Below, one piece after another: positions 17,461 to 26,168 of a DNA stretch of 64,000 nucleotides (positions are counted from its first letter, which is position 1; each line of letters starts with the position of its first letter). The stretch lies in the NCBI RefSeq assembly GCF_033441515.1, contig NZ_JAWQJT010000003.1, forward strand, positions 1,488,001 to 1,552,000. Direction: 5' to 3'. The stretch is from Amycolatopsis solani (GTDB lineage: Bacteria > Actinomycetota > Actinomycetes > Mycobacteriales > Pseudonocardiaceae). The translations under genes and the position numbers were made by a program. Below the pieces are notes generated by a model. The model was not told where the DNA came from and ran no database searches. It saw only the letters and a program-made list of their open reading frames with translations.

Positions 17461-18192
17461 TCACGCCGCGCGCTGGGCGCCGTCCGCGTGCCAGGACGGG
17501 TAGTGGTAGCGGGTGTGCAGCAACGTCCGCTGCCGCGCGCGTTCGGCCTCGGTCGGCGGGCGCGGCACGAACGTCCCGAGGATCTGCGACGCCGCCGCAC
17601 GCACCGCGGCCTCCACCGCCGGGAAGCCGGGCCGGACGCCGTGCTCGGCCAGCGACGCCACCGGGCTGCGGTGGGAGTCGAGGGGCCGCGGGTCCGGCGG
17701 CGCGCTCGTCAGGTAGCGGCCGACCAGCGCGGCCGACGTCTCGACCAGCAGCGTCGAGTGGGCCAGCAGCCCGGTCTTGGTGCGGAACACGGCGAACCCG
17801 CACAGCTTCGCGTCGGCCACGAACAGCCCGCGGTCGCCGATCCGCGGGACCAGGCCGAGCTGGTCGACGGCGGCGCTCATCACCTGGCCGAGCGCTTCCA
17901 GGGGCCGGTCGGCCGGGCCGGGCAGCACCAGGGTCACGTTCAAGTTGCCGGGGTCGTGGAACACGGTGCCGCCGCCGCTGGCCCGCCGCAGCACCGGGAC
18001 GCCGTCGCGCTCGCATTCCGAGACGCGCACCTCGCGCGCGATCCGCTGCCCGCGCCCCACCACGACGCAAACCGGGTTGCGCCAGAGCCACAGCACCGGT
18101 GACTCGGGCGCAACCCGGAGGAGTGCTTCGTCGAACGCCAGGTTCTCGGCCGGGTCCGTGAACGCGGCACGGACGTCCGACCCGGTCGTCAT
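17461..18192 (-). CDS. lplA: Lipoate-protein ligase A family protein
   Basis: 243 residues of the biotin/lipoate ligase fold, with the family signature RRASGGGTVFHDPGNLNVTLV near residues 68-88 and an AKLCGFAVFRTKTGLLAHST segment in the substrate Lys region. It would attach lipoyl or octanoyl groups to 2-oxoacid dehydrogenase or GcvH domains, using ATP. Its ATG overlaps the pntB stop (ATGA), so it is the last gene of the transhydrogenase operon. A lipoyl transferase that does not use ATP is possible. Confidence 0.8.
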   Translation of the reverse strand: MTTGSDVRAAFTDPAENLAFDEALLRVAPESPVLWLWRNPVCVVVGRGQRIAREVRVSECERDGVPVLRRASGGGTVFHDPGNLNVTLVLPGPADRPLEALGQVMSAAVDQLGLVPRIGDRGLFVADAKLCGFAVFRTKTGLLAHSTLLVETSAALVGRYLTSAPPDPRPLDSHRSPVASLAEHGVRPGFPAVEAAVRAAASQILGTFVPRPPTEAERARQRTLLHTRYHYPSWHADGAQRAA

Positions 18193-19577
18193 AGCGCTTT
18201 GAGTTCCTCCACGATCTCGCCCACCGACGACTTGGCGTCCCCGAAGAGCATGCTGGTCTTCGGATCGTAGAACAGGTCGTTGTCGATGCCCGCGAAGCCG
18301 GAGCTCATGCCGCGTTTCAACACGATCACGGACCGGCTTTCGTTGACCTTGAGGATCGGCATCCCGTAGATCGGCGAGCTCGGGTCGGTCTGCGCGGCCG
18401 GGTTGGTGACGTCGTTCGCGCCGATCACGAGCGCGACGTCGGTCTGGGCGAACTCGGAGTTGATCTCGTCCATCTCCTTGAGCTGCTCGTACGGCACGTC
18501 GGCCTCGGCGAGCAGCACGTTCATGTGCCCGGGCATCCGGCCGGCCACCGGGTGGATCGCGTACGCGACCGTGATGCCCTTCTTCTCCAGCAGCTTCGCC
18601 ATCTCGCGGACGGTGTGCTGCGCCTGCGCCACGGCCATGCCGTAGCCGGGCACGACGACGACCTTGCTCGCGTACGCCATCTGGATCGCGGTGTCGGCGG
18701 CGCTGGTCGCGCGCACCGGACGGGCTTCCTTCGCGCCCCCGCCGGCCGCCACCGCCGGACCGCCGCCGAAGCCGCCCGCGACGATCGCCGGGATGGACCG
18801 GTTCATCGCCTTGGCCATCAGGTTGGTCAGGATCGAGCCGGACGCGCCGACGATCATGCCGGCCACGATCAGCGCCGTGTTGTCGAGCGCCAGGCCCATC
18901 GCCGCGGCCGAAAGCCCGGTGAAGGCGTTGAGCAGCGAGATGACGACCGGCATGTCCGCGCCGCCGATCGGCAGCACGACGGTGAGGCCGAGGATGCCCG
19001 CCGCCACGAGCAGCCCGACGATGAGCAGCCACGAGTCGCCGCCGGCGATGATGGCCACCGCGCAGGCGAGCGCGACCAGCAGGAGCAGCGCGTTGACCGG
19101 CTGCTGCAGCTTGCCCATGGTGATCGGGCGGCCGCTGATCAGCTCCTGGAGCTTGCCGAACGCCACGTTCGAGCCCCAGAAGGAGATCGACCCGATGATC
19201 GCGGCGAACAGGGACGCGATCGCGATGTACGCCGGTTCGTGCGCGTAGCCGTCGGTGGAGTTGAACTCGACCCACGCGATGAGCGCGACCGCGCCGCCGC
19301 CGACGCCGTTGAACAGCGCCACCATCTGCGGCATCGCGGTCATCTTGACCTTGCGCGCGGACGGCACGCCGACCACCGCGCCGATCGCGACGCCGAGGAC
19401 GATGAGCAGCCAGTTGCCCATGCCCGGGGTGAGCAGGGTGGCGATCACCGCGATGCCCATGCCGACCGCGGCGATCCAGTTGCCGCGGACCGCGGTGCGC
19501 GGGCCGGTCAGGCCCATCAGGCCGTAGATGAAGAGGGCGAACGCGATGATGTAGAGGATCGCGACGAAGTCGGTCAC
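18189..19577 (-). CDS. pntB: NAD(P) transhydrogenase subunit beta
   Basis: 462 residues. Eight or so membrane helices (1-260) form the proton channel domain II, and the C-terminal part is the NADP-binding domain III with VVVPGYGMAVAQAQ near 295 and the VIGANDVTNPAAQ and YGMPIL segments. With PntAA and PntAB it transfers hydride between NADH and NADP+, driven by inward proton flow. The GTG start overlaps the pntAB stop (GTGA). Confidence 0.95.
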   Translation of the reverse strand: MTDFVAILYIIAFALFIYGLMGLTGPRTAVRGNWIAAVGMGIAVIATLLTPGMGNWLLIVLGVAIGAVVGVPSARKVKMTAMPQMVALFNGVGGGAVALIAWVEFNSTDGYAHEPAYIAIASLFAAIIGSISFWGSNVAFGKLQELISGRPITMGKLQQPVNALLLLVALACAVAIIAGGDSWLLIVGLLVAAGILGLTVVLPIGGADMPVVISLLNAFTGLSAAAMGLALDNTALIVAGMIVGASGSILTNLMAKAMNRSIPAIVAGGFGGGPAVAAGGGAKEARPVRATSAADTAIQMAYASKVVVVPGYGMAVAQAQHTVREMAKLLEKKGITVAYAIHPVAGRMPGHMNVLLAEADVPYEQLKEMDEINSEFAQTDVALVIGANDVTNPAAQTDPSSPIYGMPILKVNESRSVIVLKRGMSSGFAGIDNDLFYDPKTSMLFGDAKSSVGEIVEELKAL

Positions 19578-19885
19578 TTGTCGTCCTCCTCGGCCGGAGC
19601 GGGTTTCTTGCCCTTGAACATCGACAGCATCCGGTCGGTGACCAGGAACCCGCCGACGACGTTGATCGTGCCGAAGGCGATCGCGATCACCAGCAGGATC
19701 TTGTTGAAGACGCCGTCGACGCCGAGGCCGAGCACGACCAGCCCGCCCAGCAGCACGATGCCGTGGATGGCGTTGGTGCCGGACATCAGCGGGGTGTGGA
19801 GGGTGTTGGGCACCTTGGAGATGACGGCGAAGCCGACGAACCCGGCGAGCACGAGCACCGCGAGGTTCTGCACCAGGGGACTCAC
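19574..19885 (-). CDS. pntAB: NAD(P) transhydrogenase subunit alpha part 2
   Basis: 103 residues with three membrane helices. It is the membrane part of the alpha subunit, encoded separately as in Rhodospirillum and many actinobacteria. The SKVPNTLHTPLMSGTNAIHGIV stretch is highly conserved. The GTG at 19885 overlaps the pntAA stop and its own stop overlaps pntB. Confidence 0.95.
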   Translation of the reverse strand: MSPLVQNLAVLVLAGFVGFAVISKVPNTLHTPLMSGTNAIHGIVLLGGLVVLGLGVDGVFNKILLVIAIAFGTINVVGGFLVTDRMLSMFKGKKPAPAEEDDK

Positions 19886-20994
19886 GACGGGCTCCCTTCG
19901 CGCCCGGCCACGCAGGCACCGGCGACGATCTCGTCTTCGAAGTTCAGCTCCAGCGCGCCTTCCTTCGTCACGAGCAGCTCCAGCAGCTCGACGACGTTGC
20001 GGGCGTACAGCTCGCTGGCGTGCGAAGGCATTTCGGCGGGCAGGTTCAGCGGGGAGGAGATGGTGACGTCGTGCTCCACGACGTCCTCGCCCGGCTTGGT
20101 CAGCTCGCAGTTGCCGCCGGTCTCGCCGGCGAGGTCGACCACGACCGACCCGGCGGGCATGCCCTTGACGGCGTCCGCGGTGACCAGCGTCGGCGCCTTG
20201 CGGCCCGGCACCAGCGCCGTGGTGATCACGACGTCGAACTTCGTGATGGCCTCGGTGAGCCGCCGCTGCTGTTCCTCGCGCTCTTCCGGCGTCAGCTCGC
20301 GGGCGTACCCGCCTTCGCCGACCGCCTCGATGCCGAGGTCGAGGAACTGCGCGCCGAGCGACTTGACCTGCTCGGCGACCTCGGGCCGCACGTCGTAGCC
20401 GGTGGTCTGCGCGCCGAGCCGCTTCGCCGTGGCCAGCGCCTGCAGCCCGGCGACGCCGGCGCCGAGCACCAGCACCTTGGCCGGCGGGACCGTGCCCGCC
20501 GCGGTGGTGAGCATCGGGAAGAAGCGCGGGAGCTTCTGCGCCGCGAGCAGCACGGCGCGGTAGCCGCCGATGCTGGCCTGCGACGACAGCGCGTCCATCG
20601 CCTGCGCGCGGGAGATCCGCGGGATCGCCTCCATCGCGAAGGCGCGCAGGCCCGCTTCTTCGAGCTTCGCCAGCCCGTCCGGGTTTCCGCGCGGGTCGAG
20701 GAAGCCGACGAGCACGGATCCCCGGCTCAGCTTCGCGACCTCGTCCGGCGCGGGTGGGTTGACCTTCACGACGACCTGCGCGCTCCAGGCGTCGCCGAGC
20801 TCGGCGCCCGCTTGGGTGTACGCGTCGTCACTCAGGTGCGCCCTGGCCCCGGCGCCCGGTTCGACGACCACGCGCAGCCCTCGCTGCGCCAGCCGCCCGA
20901 CCAGTTTGGGCACCATGGCCACCCGGCGCTCCCCGGGGCGTGACTCGGTCACCACACCCACGGTGAGCTGCTGACTCTGTTCGCTGTCCGTCAC
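19882..20994 (-). CDS. pntAA: NAD(P) transhydrogenase subunit alpha part 1
   Basis: 370 residues of the soluble NAD-binding domain I, related to alanine dehydrogenase. It has the N-terminal ESRPGERRVAMVP motif (16-28), the AMEAIPRISRAQAMDALSSQ motif and the NAD-binding VLVLGAGVAGLQALATAKRLGA stretch near 172-193. GAGGAGG precedes the GTG start. It heads the four-gene pntAA-pntAB-pntB-lplA operon, all joined by four-base overlaps. Confidence 0.95.
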   Translation of the reverse strand: MTDSEQSQQLTVGVVTESRPGERRVAMVPKLVGRLAQRGLRVVVEPGAGARAHLSDDAYTQAGAELGDAWSAQVVVKVNPPAPDEVAKLSRGSVLVGFLDPRGNPDGLAKLEEAGLRAFAMEAIPRISRAQAMDALSSQASIGGYRAVLLAAQKLPRFFPMLTTAAGTVPPAKVLVLGAGVAGLQALATAKRLGAQTTGYDVRPEVAEQVKSLGAQFLDLGIEAVGEGGYARELTPEEREEQQRRLTEAITKFDVVITTALVPGRKAPTLVTADAVKGMPAGSVVVDLAGETGGNCELTKPGEDVVEHDVTISSPLNLPAEMPSHASELYARNVVELLELLVTKEGALELNFEDEIVAGACVAGREGSPS

Positions 20995-21117
20995 ACGACC
21001 TCCTCATCGGCGAGGCACGATCCGAGGGTTGTACCACGCCGGACCGACAGTCCCCAGTGACGTGAGTCGCAAGTCTCGGGGTTCTGCCGGGAAATACGAA
21101 CGTCGTGCGGGAAACGT

Positions 21118-21771
21118 TCAGCGAGTTTTCCAGTGCGGGATGCCGAGCAGGATCAACCGCAGCCGTTTTTCCGCCGTTCCGGTGATTTTCGCGTCTTCAC
21201 CTGGGCGGGCTTCCAGCAGTTCGACGGTCGTCGTGATCATCACGGAAACGATCAAGTCCGCCAGCATGTGCAGGTCTTCGGTGCTCCACGAGCGCAGCGG
21301 GGTGAACCGGGCCAGGTCGATCGCGAGGTCGCCGGAGAACAGGCGCAGTTCGACGGCGATGGCGCGGGCGAGCGGGCCGCCGCCGTAGCGCTCGCGGGTC
21401 AGGAACCGGAAATGGTCCTCGTGCGCCCGGACGAATTGGTGCACGGTGGCCACCGAGGCGCTGATCATCCCCTGGTAGGTGTCCGGGTCGGTGCGGGCGG
21501 AGCGCATCATGCCGCGCAGCGTGCGCGTCGCTTCTTCGACGAGCGCGACGCCGAGTTCCTCCATCGTGGCGAAGTGCCGGTAGAACGCCGTCGGCACCAG
21601 GCCCGCACCCTTCGCGACTTCACGCAGGGAAAGCGTGGCGAACGGGCGGTCGGCCAGCAGGTCCAGCGCGGTGTCCAGCAACGCCTGACGGGTGCGCTGC
21701 TTGCGCTCCTGGCGGCTCACCGGCTCTTCCGACACGTCCACCAGCGTACGGATGTCCACCGCGTTGCTCAC
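21118..21771 (-). CDS. TetR-family regulator of the divergent desaturase operon (DesT-like)
   Basis: 217 residues with an N-terminal helix-turn-helix (LLADRPFATLSLREVAKGAGLVPTAFYRHF, about 40-70) and a ligand-binding C-terminal domain. It is transcribed away from a ferredoxin reductase and fatty acid desaturase pair, the same arrangement as desT with desCB in Pseudomonas, where DesT senses acyl-CoA saturation. The GTG at 21771 has AGGA upstream; the frame is open 17 codons further without support. The role is inferred from layout and from the palindromes in the 91-bp gap. Confidence 0.82.
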   Translation of the reverse strand: MSNAVDIRTLVDVSEEPVSRQERKQRTRQALLDTALDLLADRPFATLSLREVAKGAGLVPTAFYRHFATMEELGVALVEEATRTLRGMMRSARTDPDTYQGMISASVATVHQFVRAHEDHFRFLTRERYGGGPLARAIAVELRLFSGDLAIDLARFTPLRSWSTEDLHMLADLIVSVMITTTVELLEARPGEDAKITGTAEKRLRLILLGIPHWKTR

Positions 21772-21816
21772 GTCACATCCTCGCCTTCCCGCGTTGACAG
21801 CGGCTCCACTCCTGCA

Positions 21817-21848
21817 GTGCACTGTTCAGTGTACAGTCGTTCACTGTA
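21817..21848. promoter_or_regulatory. Overlapping palindromic operators between the TetR gene and the des operon
   Basis: GTGCACTGTTCAGTGTAC (21817-21834) is a palindrome with one mismatch. AGTGTACAGTCGTTCACT (21828-21845) is a second with arms AGTGTAC and GTTCACT, and TACAGT-CGTTC-ACTGTA (21832-21848) a third, perfect one. They overlap the TACAGT -10-like hexamer for the plus-strand gene. The AGTGAAC-N4-GTNCACT form resembles, from memory, the DesT site of Pseudomonas. Confidence 0.7.
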
Positions 21849-21862
21849 ACCGAGGAGGACAG

Positions 21863-22930
21863 ATGACGGCGCTCATCCCCCGGCGGGTGCGCAGCCTCGC
21901 CTCGCTGGCCGAGGCGCTGCTGACGCCCCACGGGATGGACCGGTACCTGGAACTCGTCGACCCGATGCTGGTCCGCCGCGAGATCCGCGGGCTGGTCACG
22001 GCGGTGCGCAAGCAGACGCCGGACAGCGTCACCCTCACCGTGCGGCCGAGCCGCGCGTGGCCGGGCTTCACCGCCGGCCAGTACGTCCGCCTGCAGGTGG
22101 AGATCGACGGCGTCCGGCGCACGCGGTGCTATTCGCCGTGCGGTTCGCAGTACGACGGCGAACTGGAGTTCACGGTCAAGGAGCAGGGCCTGGTGTCCGG
22201 GCACCTGAACCGCGCGATCGGCGTCGGCTCGGTCGTCAACCTGTCCACTCCGGACGGAAGCTTCACCCTGCCCGCCACCCGGCCCGACCGCGTGCTGCTG
22301 ATCGCGGGCGGCAGCGGCATCACGCCGGTGCTCGCCATGGCCCGCACCTTGGTCGACGAGAAGCACCCGGGCGAGATCGTGTTCGTGCAGTACTCGAACG
22401 GCCCGGCCGACGCGCTCTACCGCACCGAACTGGCCGAGCTCGCCGCCCGGCACCCCGGCCTGCGGGTCGTGCACGCCCACACCCACACCGAGGGCGGCGA
22501 ACTGCGCGGCTTCTTCACGCCGGAGCACCTGGCGCGGGTCGCGCCCTGGTTCCGCGACGCGGAGGCGTACGTCTGCGGCCCGAAGCCGCTGATGGACGCC
22601 GTGCGCGAGCAGCTGGGTGAACGCGTGCACACCGAGGAGTTCACGCCGCCGGCGCTGACCTTCGACACGGCGAACGCCGAAGGGCAGGTGCGCTTCAAGC
22701 GCAGCGGGCGGGAGTGCGCGAACTCGGGGAAGCCGTTGCTGGAGCAGGCCGAGGAGGCCGGGCTCTCGCCGGAGCACGGCTGCCGGATGGGCATCTGCTT
22801 CTCCTGCACCCAGCTCAAGACCGCCGGGCGCGTCCGCAACGCGAAGACGGGCGAGATCTCCGGCGAAGAAGACGAAGAAATCCAGCTCTGCATCTCCGTC
22901 CCCGTCGGGGACGTCGAGATCGACGCGTGA
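21863..22930 (+). CDS. Ferredoxin reductase with C-terminal 2Fe-2S domain, desaturase electron donor
   Basis: 355 residues. An FAD domain with RCYS (88-91), an NAD(P) domain with LLIAGGSGITPVLAMA (145-160) and the CGPKPLMDAV motif (238-247), then a plant-type ferredoxin domain with ligands C307, C312, C315 and C343. It should pass electrons from NAD(P)H to the desaturase encoded next. Mycobacterial Rv3230c with DesA3 and Pseudomonas DesC with DesB are the same pairing. GAGGAGGA precedes the ATG. Confidence 0.9.
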   Translation: MTALIPRRVRSLASLAEALLTPHGMDRYLELVDPMLVRREIRGLVTAVRKQTPDSVTLTVRPSRAWPGFTAGQYVRLQVEIDGVRRTRCYSPCGSQYDGELEFTVKEQGLVSGHLNRAIGVGSVVNLSTPDGSFTLPATRPDRVLLIAGGSGITPVLAMARTLVDEKHPGEIVFVQYSNGPADALYRTELAELAARHPGLRVVHAHTHTEGGELRGFFTPEHLARVAPWFRDAEAYVCGPKPLMDAVREQLGERVHTEEFTPPALTFDTANAEGQVRFKRSGRECANSGKPLLEQAEEAGLSPEHGCRMGICFSCTQLKTAGRVRNAKTGEISGEEDEEIQLCISVPVGDVEIDA

Positions 22931-22940
22931 GGAGACCGCC

Positions 22941-24050
22941 ATGACCGGATTGCAGGACCGCCTGACCCCGGCGCAGATCGAGGAGTTCGGCCGCGAACTC
23001 GACGCGCTGCGCCAGCGGATCGTCGACGACCTCGGCCAGGAGGACGTCGACTACATCCACACCGTCATCAAGACCCAGCGCGGGCTCGAGGTCGCCGGCC
23101 GCGCGCTGCTGTTCGCCGGGTTCTTCCCGCCCGCGTGGCTCGCCGGCGTCGGCGCGCTGTCGGTGGCGAAGATCCTCGACAACATGGAGATCGGCCACAA
23201 CGTCATGCACGGCCAGTACGACTGGACGCGCGACCCGGCGCTGAGCTCGCAGCGCTTCGAGTGGGACACCGTGGCGCCCGCCGAGAACTGGCGACACTCG
23301 CACAACTACATCCACCACACGTACACGAACATCGTCGACAAGGACCGCGACGTCGGCTACGGCATCCTGCGGATGGACACGGCCCAGAAGTGGCACCCGT
23401 ACTACCTGGGCAACCCGGTGTACGCGACGCTGCTGGCGCTGTTCTTCCAGTGGGGCGTCATGCTGCACGACCTCGAGGTCGAGAACGTCGTCAAGGGCGA
23501 GCGGTCGTGGGCCGACAACGTGCCGGTGCTGAAGAAGATCGTGCGGAAGGCGTCGCGGCAGGTCGGCAAGGACTACGTCCTGTTCCCGCTGCTGACCGGC
23601 CCGCTGGCCCCGCTGACGTTCCTCGGCAACGCGACGGCGAACCTGACCCGCAACCTGTGGGCGTTCGCGATCATCTTCTGCGGCCACTTCCCCGCCGACG
23701 TCGAAAGCTTCACCGAGGAGGAGACGGCTTCGGAGTCGCGCGGCCAGTGGTACCTGCGCCAGATCCTCGGCTCGGCGAACATCTCGGGCGGCCCGCTGTT
23801 CCACATCATGAGCGGCAACCTGTCCCACCAGATCGAGCACCACCTGTTCCCGGACATCCCGGCGCGCCGCTACCCGCAGATCGCGGGCGAGGTGCGCGCG
23901 ATCTGCGAGAAGTACGGCCTGCCCTACCACACGGGACCGCTGCGCAAGCAGCTCTGGTCGGTCGCGAAGAAGATCGTGAAGCTCGCTCTCCCGCAGACTT
24001 CGCCGTCCCCGACTACCGTGGAACCCGACCGGCAGCTCCGAGCAGCGTGA
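22941..24050 (+). CDS. Membrane fatty acid (acyl-CoA) desaturase
   Basis: 369 residues with the three di-iron His boxes: HNVMH (86-90), HSHNYIHH (119-126) and HQIEHH in the last quarter of the chain. Hydrophobic segments lie around 52-80 and 200-225. It would insert a cis double bond, probably delta-9, into acyl-CoA or lipid acyl chains at the membrane. It follows the reductase by 10 bp with a GAGGAGA site and is probably controlled with it by the divergent TetR regulator. Confidence 0.9.
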   Translation: MTGLQDRLTPAQIEEFGRELDALRQRIVDDLGQEDVDYIHTVIKTQRGLEVAGRALLFAGFFPPAWLAGVGALSVAKILDNMEIGHNVMHGQYDWTRDPALSSQRFEWDTVAPAENWRHSHNYIHHTYTNIVDKDRDVGYGILRMDTAQKWHPYYLGNPVYATLLALFFQWGVMLHDLEVENVVKGERSWADNVPVLKKIVRKASRQVGKDYVLFPLLTGPLAPLTFLGNATANLTRNLWAFAIIFCGHFPADVESFTEEETASESRGQWYLRQILGSANISGGPLFHIMSGNLSHQIEHHLFPDIPARRYPQIAGEVRAICEKYGLPYHTGPLRKQLWSVAKKIVKLALPQTSPSPTTVEPDRQLRAA

Positions 24051-24057
24051 GGGTGAC

Positions 24058-24258
24058 ATGGTGGGCCAGTTCGAACGAGACAAGGACACCCTGCAGGTGA
24101 TCACCGAATCGGCCGCGACACACGTCGGCAACATCGCATCGATCATCACGGGCGCGATCCGCGACATCGCCCGCGAAACGGGCGACTGGCTCACGGACGT
24201 CATCGAGATGCGCGAAGCCGCACAGCGGGCCCGGGAGGACGACCCGGACGCCCCTTGA
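24058..24258 (+). CDS. Small conserved-looking helical protein
   Basis: 66 residues, charged at both ends with a mixed helical middle (LQVITESAATHVGNIASIITGAIRDIARETGDWLTDVIEM). There is no membrane helix or known motif. GAGGGTG precedes the ATG, 7 bp after the desaturase stop, so it is the third gene of the des operon. The function is unknown; an accessory to lipid desaturation is only a guess from position. Confidence 0.7.
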   Translation: MVGQFERDKDTLQVITESAATHVGNIASIITGAIRDIARETGDWLTDVIEMREAAQRAREDDPDAP

Positions 24259-24282
24259 TCCGTGCAGTCACGCAGGGTGGAG

Positions 24283-24315
24283 GCTCGCCGGCCTTGTCGT
24301 CTGCAGCCGGCGAGC
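24283..24315. terminator. Stem-loop between converging operons
   Basis: GCTCGCCGGC (24283-24292) and GCCGGCGAGC (24306-24315) form a perfect 10-bp stem with a 13-base loop. It separates the des operon from the converging E1/E2/JAMM operon. There is no U-tract. Confidence 0.6.
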
Positions 24316-24321
24316 TCTCGG

Positions 24322-25014
24322 TCAGGCCCATGCGGTCGCCGACACAGACCTGCCGTTCAGACGAGTGAGGCTCCGAGTGACGTTGGTCAAGATCGATGTG
24401 GATTTGACCGCGGTTGCGATGGCCGTCTCAGCCCAGTCGGGTAACGGGTCCGGCGGCAGGTGGTGGTGCGGACGAAGGATCAGTCTTCTGGTCAGCCGGG
24501 ACTCGAGCTGCCAGAGCGCGATGTCCATGCCCCCGGCGGGGACGTCGAACTCGAGCTCACGCTTGAATTCGGTCTCCGTCTCGATCCGCACCATGGACTG
24601 TGTGAGCTTCGACCACTCGGCTGACAACTCACCGGAGACGTTCACTACCCATACGTCGCCTTTCCCGGACAGTTCAAGACCGACCGTTCTGGCCAGCTCG
24701 CGCGACACCTCCTGCCCCACGCCGCTCCGGACTGTTCGGCTATCCCGGAAGAGGGCCGGCCCAGCGACCGACTCGGCCCACAGCAGCCGCCAGACCTTGG
24801 TGTGCTGGAACAGGAAAGTCAGCGTGTTGGCAGCGTCCGCCAGCTCCGCCTGCGGCAGGCCGAAGAAACCCGGCTCGTCCACCAAGAGCCGACGAGTCAG
24901 CTCCGGAGCCGTCACCGCGCGAGCTGCGGTCCACGGCGCTGCCAAGTCGGCCAACCGAGCGAGACCACTCCCCACTGAATCACCGGAAAACGCCGGAGGT
25001 TCATTCTCGTGCAT
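24322..25014 (-). CDS. Unrecognised protein, last gene of the E1-E2-JAMM operon
   Basis: 230 residues that I cannot place in a family. The N-terminal half is helical with an LTFLFQHTKVWRLLWAE stretch, and the C-terminal half alternates strands and helices (DVWVVNVSGELSAEW, ELEFDVPAGGMDIALW). There is no signal peptide or membrane helix. The ATG at 25014 follows GGAG and lies 23 bp after the JAMM gene stop on the same strand. Possible roles are conjugation target, effector or adaptor; nothing in the sequence decides. Codon and base use is less GC-rich than the flanking genes. Confidence 0.75.
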   Translation of the reverse strand: MHENEPPAFSGDSVGSGLARLADLAAPWTAARAVTAPELTRRLLVDEPGFFGLPQAELADAANTLTFLFQHTKVWRLLWAESVAGPALFRDSRTVRSGVGQEVSRELARTVGLELSGKGDVWVVNVSGELSAEWSKLTQSMVRIETETEFKRELEFDVPAGGMDIALWQLESRLTRRLILRPHHHLPPDPLPDWAETAIATAVKSTSILTNVTRSLTRLNGRSVSATAWA

Positions 25015-25037
25015 CGCCAGCTCCTCTCCCGGGTGTC

Positions 25038-26168
25038 TCACCTGGTCACCCACGATCGCAGAGCAAATCCGCGCAAGAGCTTGCTGCGGCCTGTGCCGCG
25101 TGTCACGTACTCGATAAACTTTCCAAGCTCGGTTTTGACGTCGGCGAAGTCCCTGACCAGGTCGCCGGGCAAGGTGACCTCGACGACAGGTGAGACCGTG
25201 GTGCCCAGCTTCAGCAAGCCATCGGCTAGGCCTGCTCCGGTCGGGTACAGGAAAGAGACCGTGACCGGGCCCGTCGTGGTCTCGACCAGCCCGCGGGCGA
25301 CCAGCCGATTCCGCACCACGACCAGGCGAATCGACGCGAATTCGGGACGACGGATCCGATCCTGCTCCCGAATTAGCGCCTCCCGGCCTTTTGGTGACTC
25401 CGTCCACCCGGCGATACCCAAAGAGGCCCGCTGCTCGCTGCCACCGTCCTTGCCAGCTTCGGCTCTCCTATTCTCCACGTCGTGCGCCGGCGTCCTCTCC
25501 GAGGTGACACCGGGTGCTTCTTCTGCAGGCATACTGCCGTCCGAGCCGCCCGTCACAGCCTCCGGCTTTTTCTCTTTCGCGTCGTTCCTCAGCCTTGCGA
25601 TCATGATCTCCGGCTCCGCACGAGCAACCACGTGAACGTGATCGCGCGGCAGCTCGAAGTACCGATCACCTCCTCTTACGAAGAGGTAGTGCCGAGCGGT
25701 AGAAAATCCGCTTATGTTCACCGCGAGACTCGCGAAGAAGTAGTCGTGGTTGTGCCCCGGGCTGTCGACAGTCTGCTGGTAACCACGGATGTCGCCATCG
25801 CTGAGGTCCACCGACCGATTGGGGTGGTGACTGTGCCAGCTGCCGAGGTTTTCGATTTCCGGGTACCGCTCCTCCAAACGCCGGAAGCACGACTCCTGCC
25901 AGCGCCGGTCACCGATGTGGTAGGTAGCCGTGCGCTTGGCCTCCGGCCCGTCTTCGATGAAGTCGAACACCACGAACTTCAGATCCGCCAACCCGGCCAG
26001 GCGCTCCTCAAGACGGTCGTACTTGCTGAGACCGACGATGAACCCCACCCACTTGCCACCCACCTCGATCTTGGGATGGGCGACGATCTCGGCATCGAAC
26101 TTTTCGGCCACATCCTGGGGTACGAGCACCTGGGGCAACGCGTGTTTGACCCTCATCGTGACGTTCAC
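25038..26168 (-). CDS. JAMM/MPN metallopeptidase with C-terminal extension (deubiquitinase-like)
   Basis: 376 residues. Residues 15-195 are an MPN/JAB domain with the complete JAMM motif: Glu35, the HSH of WHSHHPNR (H112, H114) and S123-x2-D126. Such zinc peptidases cut isopeptide bonds or process ubiquitin-like precursors. A charged linker (about 205-255) leads to a second domain of about 115 residues (RLVVVRNRLVARGLVETTTG, then FLYPTG) with no known match; its strand pattern vaguely recalls the E2/UEV fold (weak inference). The GTG at 26168 overlaps the E1 stop (GTGA) and has GGGGGAGA upstream; ATG 26156 is an alternative. Confidence 0.85.
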   Translation of the reverse strand: MNVTMRVKHALPQVLVPQDVAEKFDAEIVAHPKIEVGGKWVGFIVGLSKYDRLEERLAGLADLKFVVFDFIEDGPEAKRTATYHIGDRRWQESCFRRLEERYPEIENLGSWHSHHPNRSVDLSDGDIRGYQQTVDSPGHNHDYFFASLAVNISGFSTARHYLFVRGGDRYFELPRDHVHVVARAEPEIMIARLRNDAKEKKPEAVTGGSDGSMPAEEAPGVTSERTPAHDVENRRAEAGKDGGSEQRASLGIAGWTESPKGREALIREQDRIRRPEFASIRLVVVRNRLVARGLVETTTGPVTVSFLYPTGAGLADGLLKLGTTVSPVVEVTLPGDLVRDFADVKTELGKFIEYVTRGTGRSKLLRGFALRSWVTR

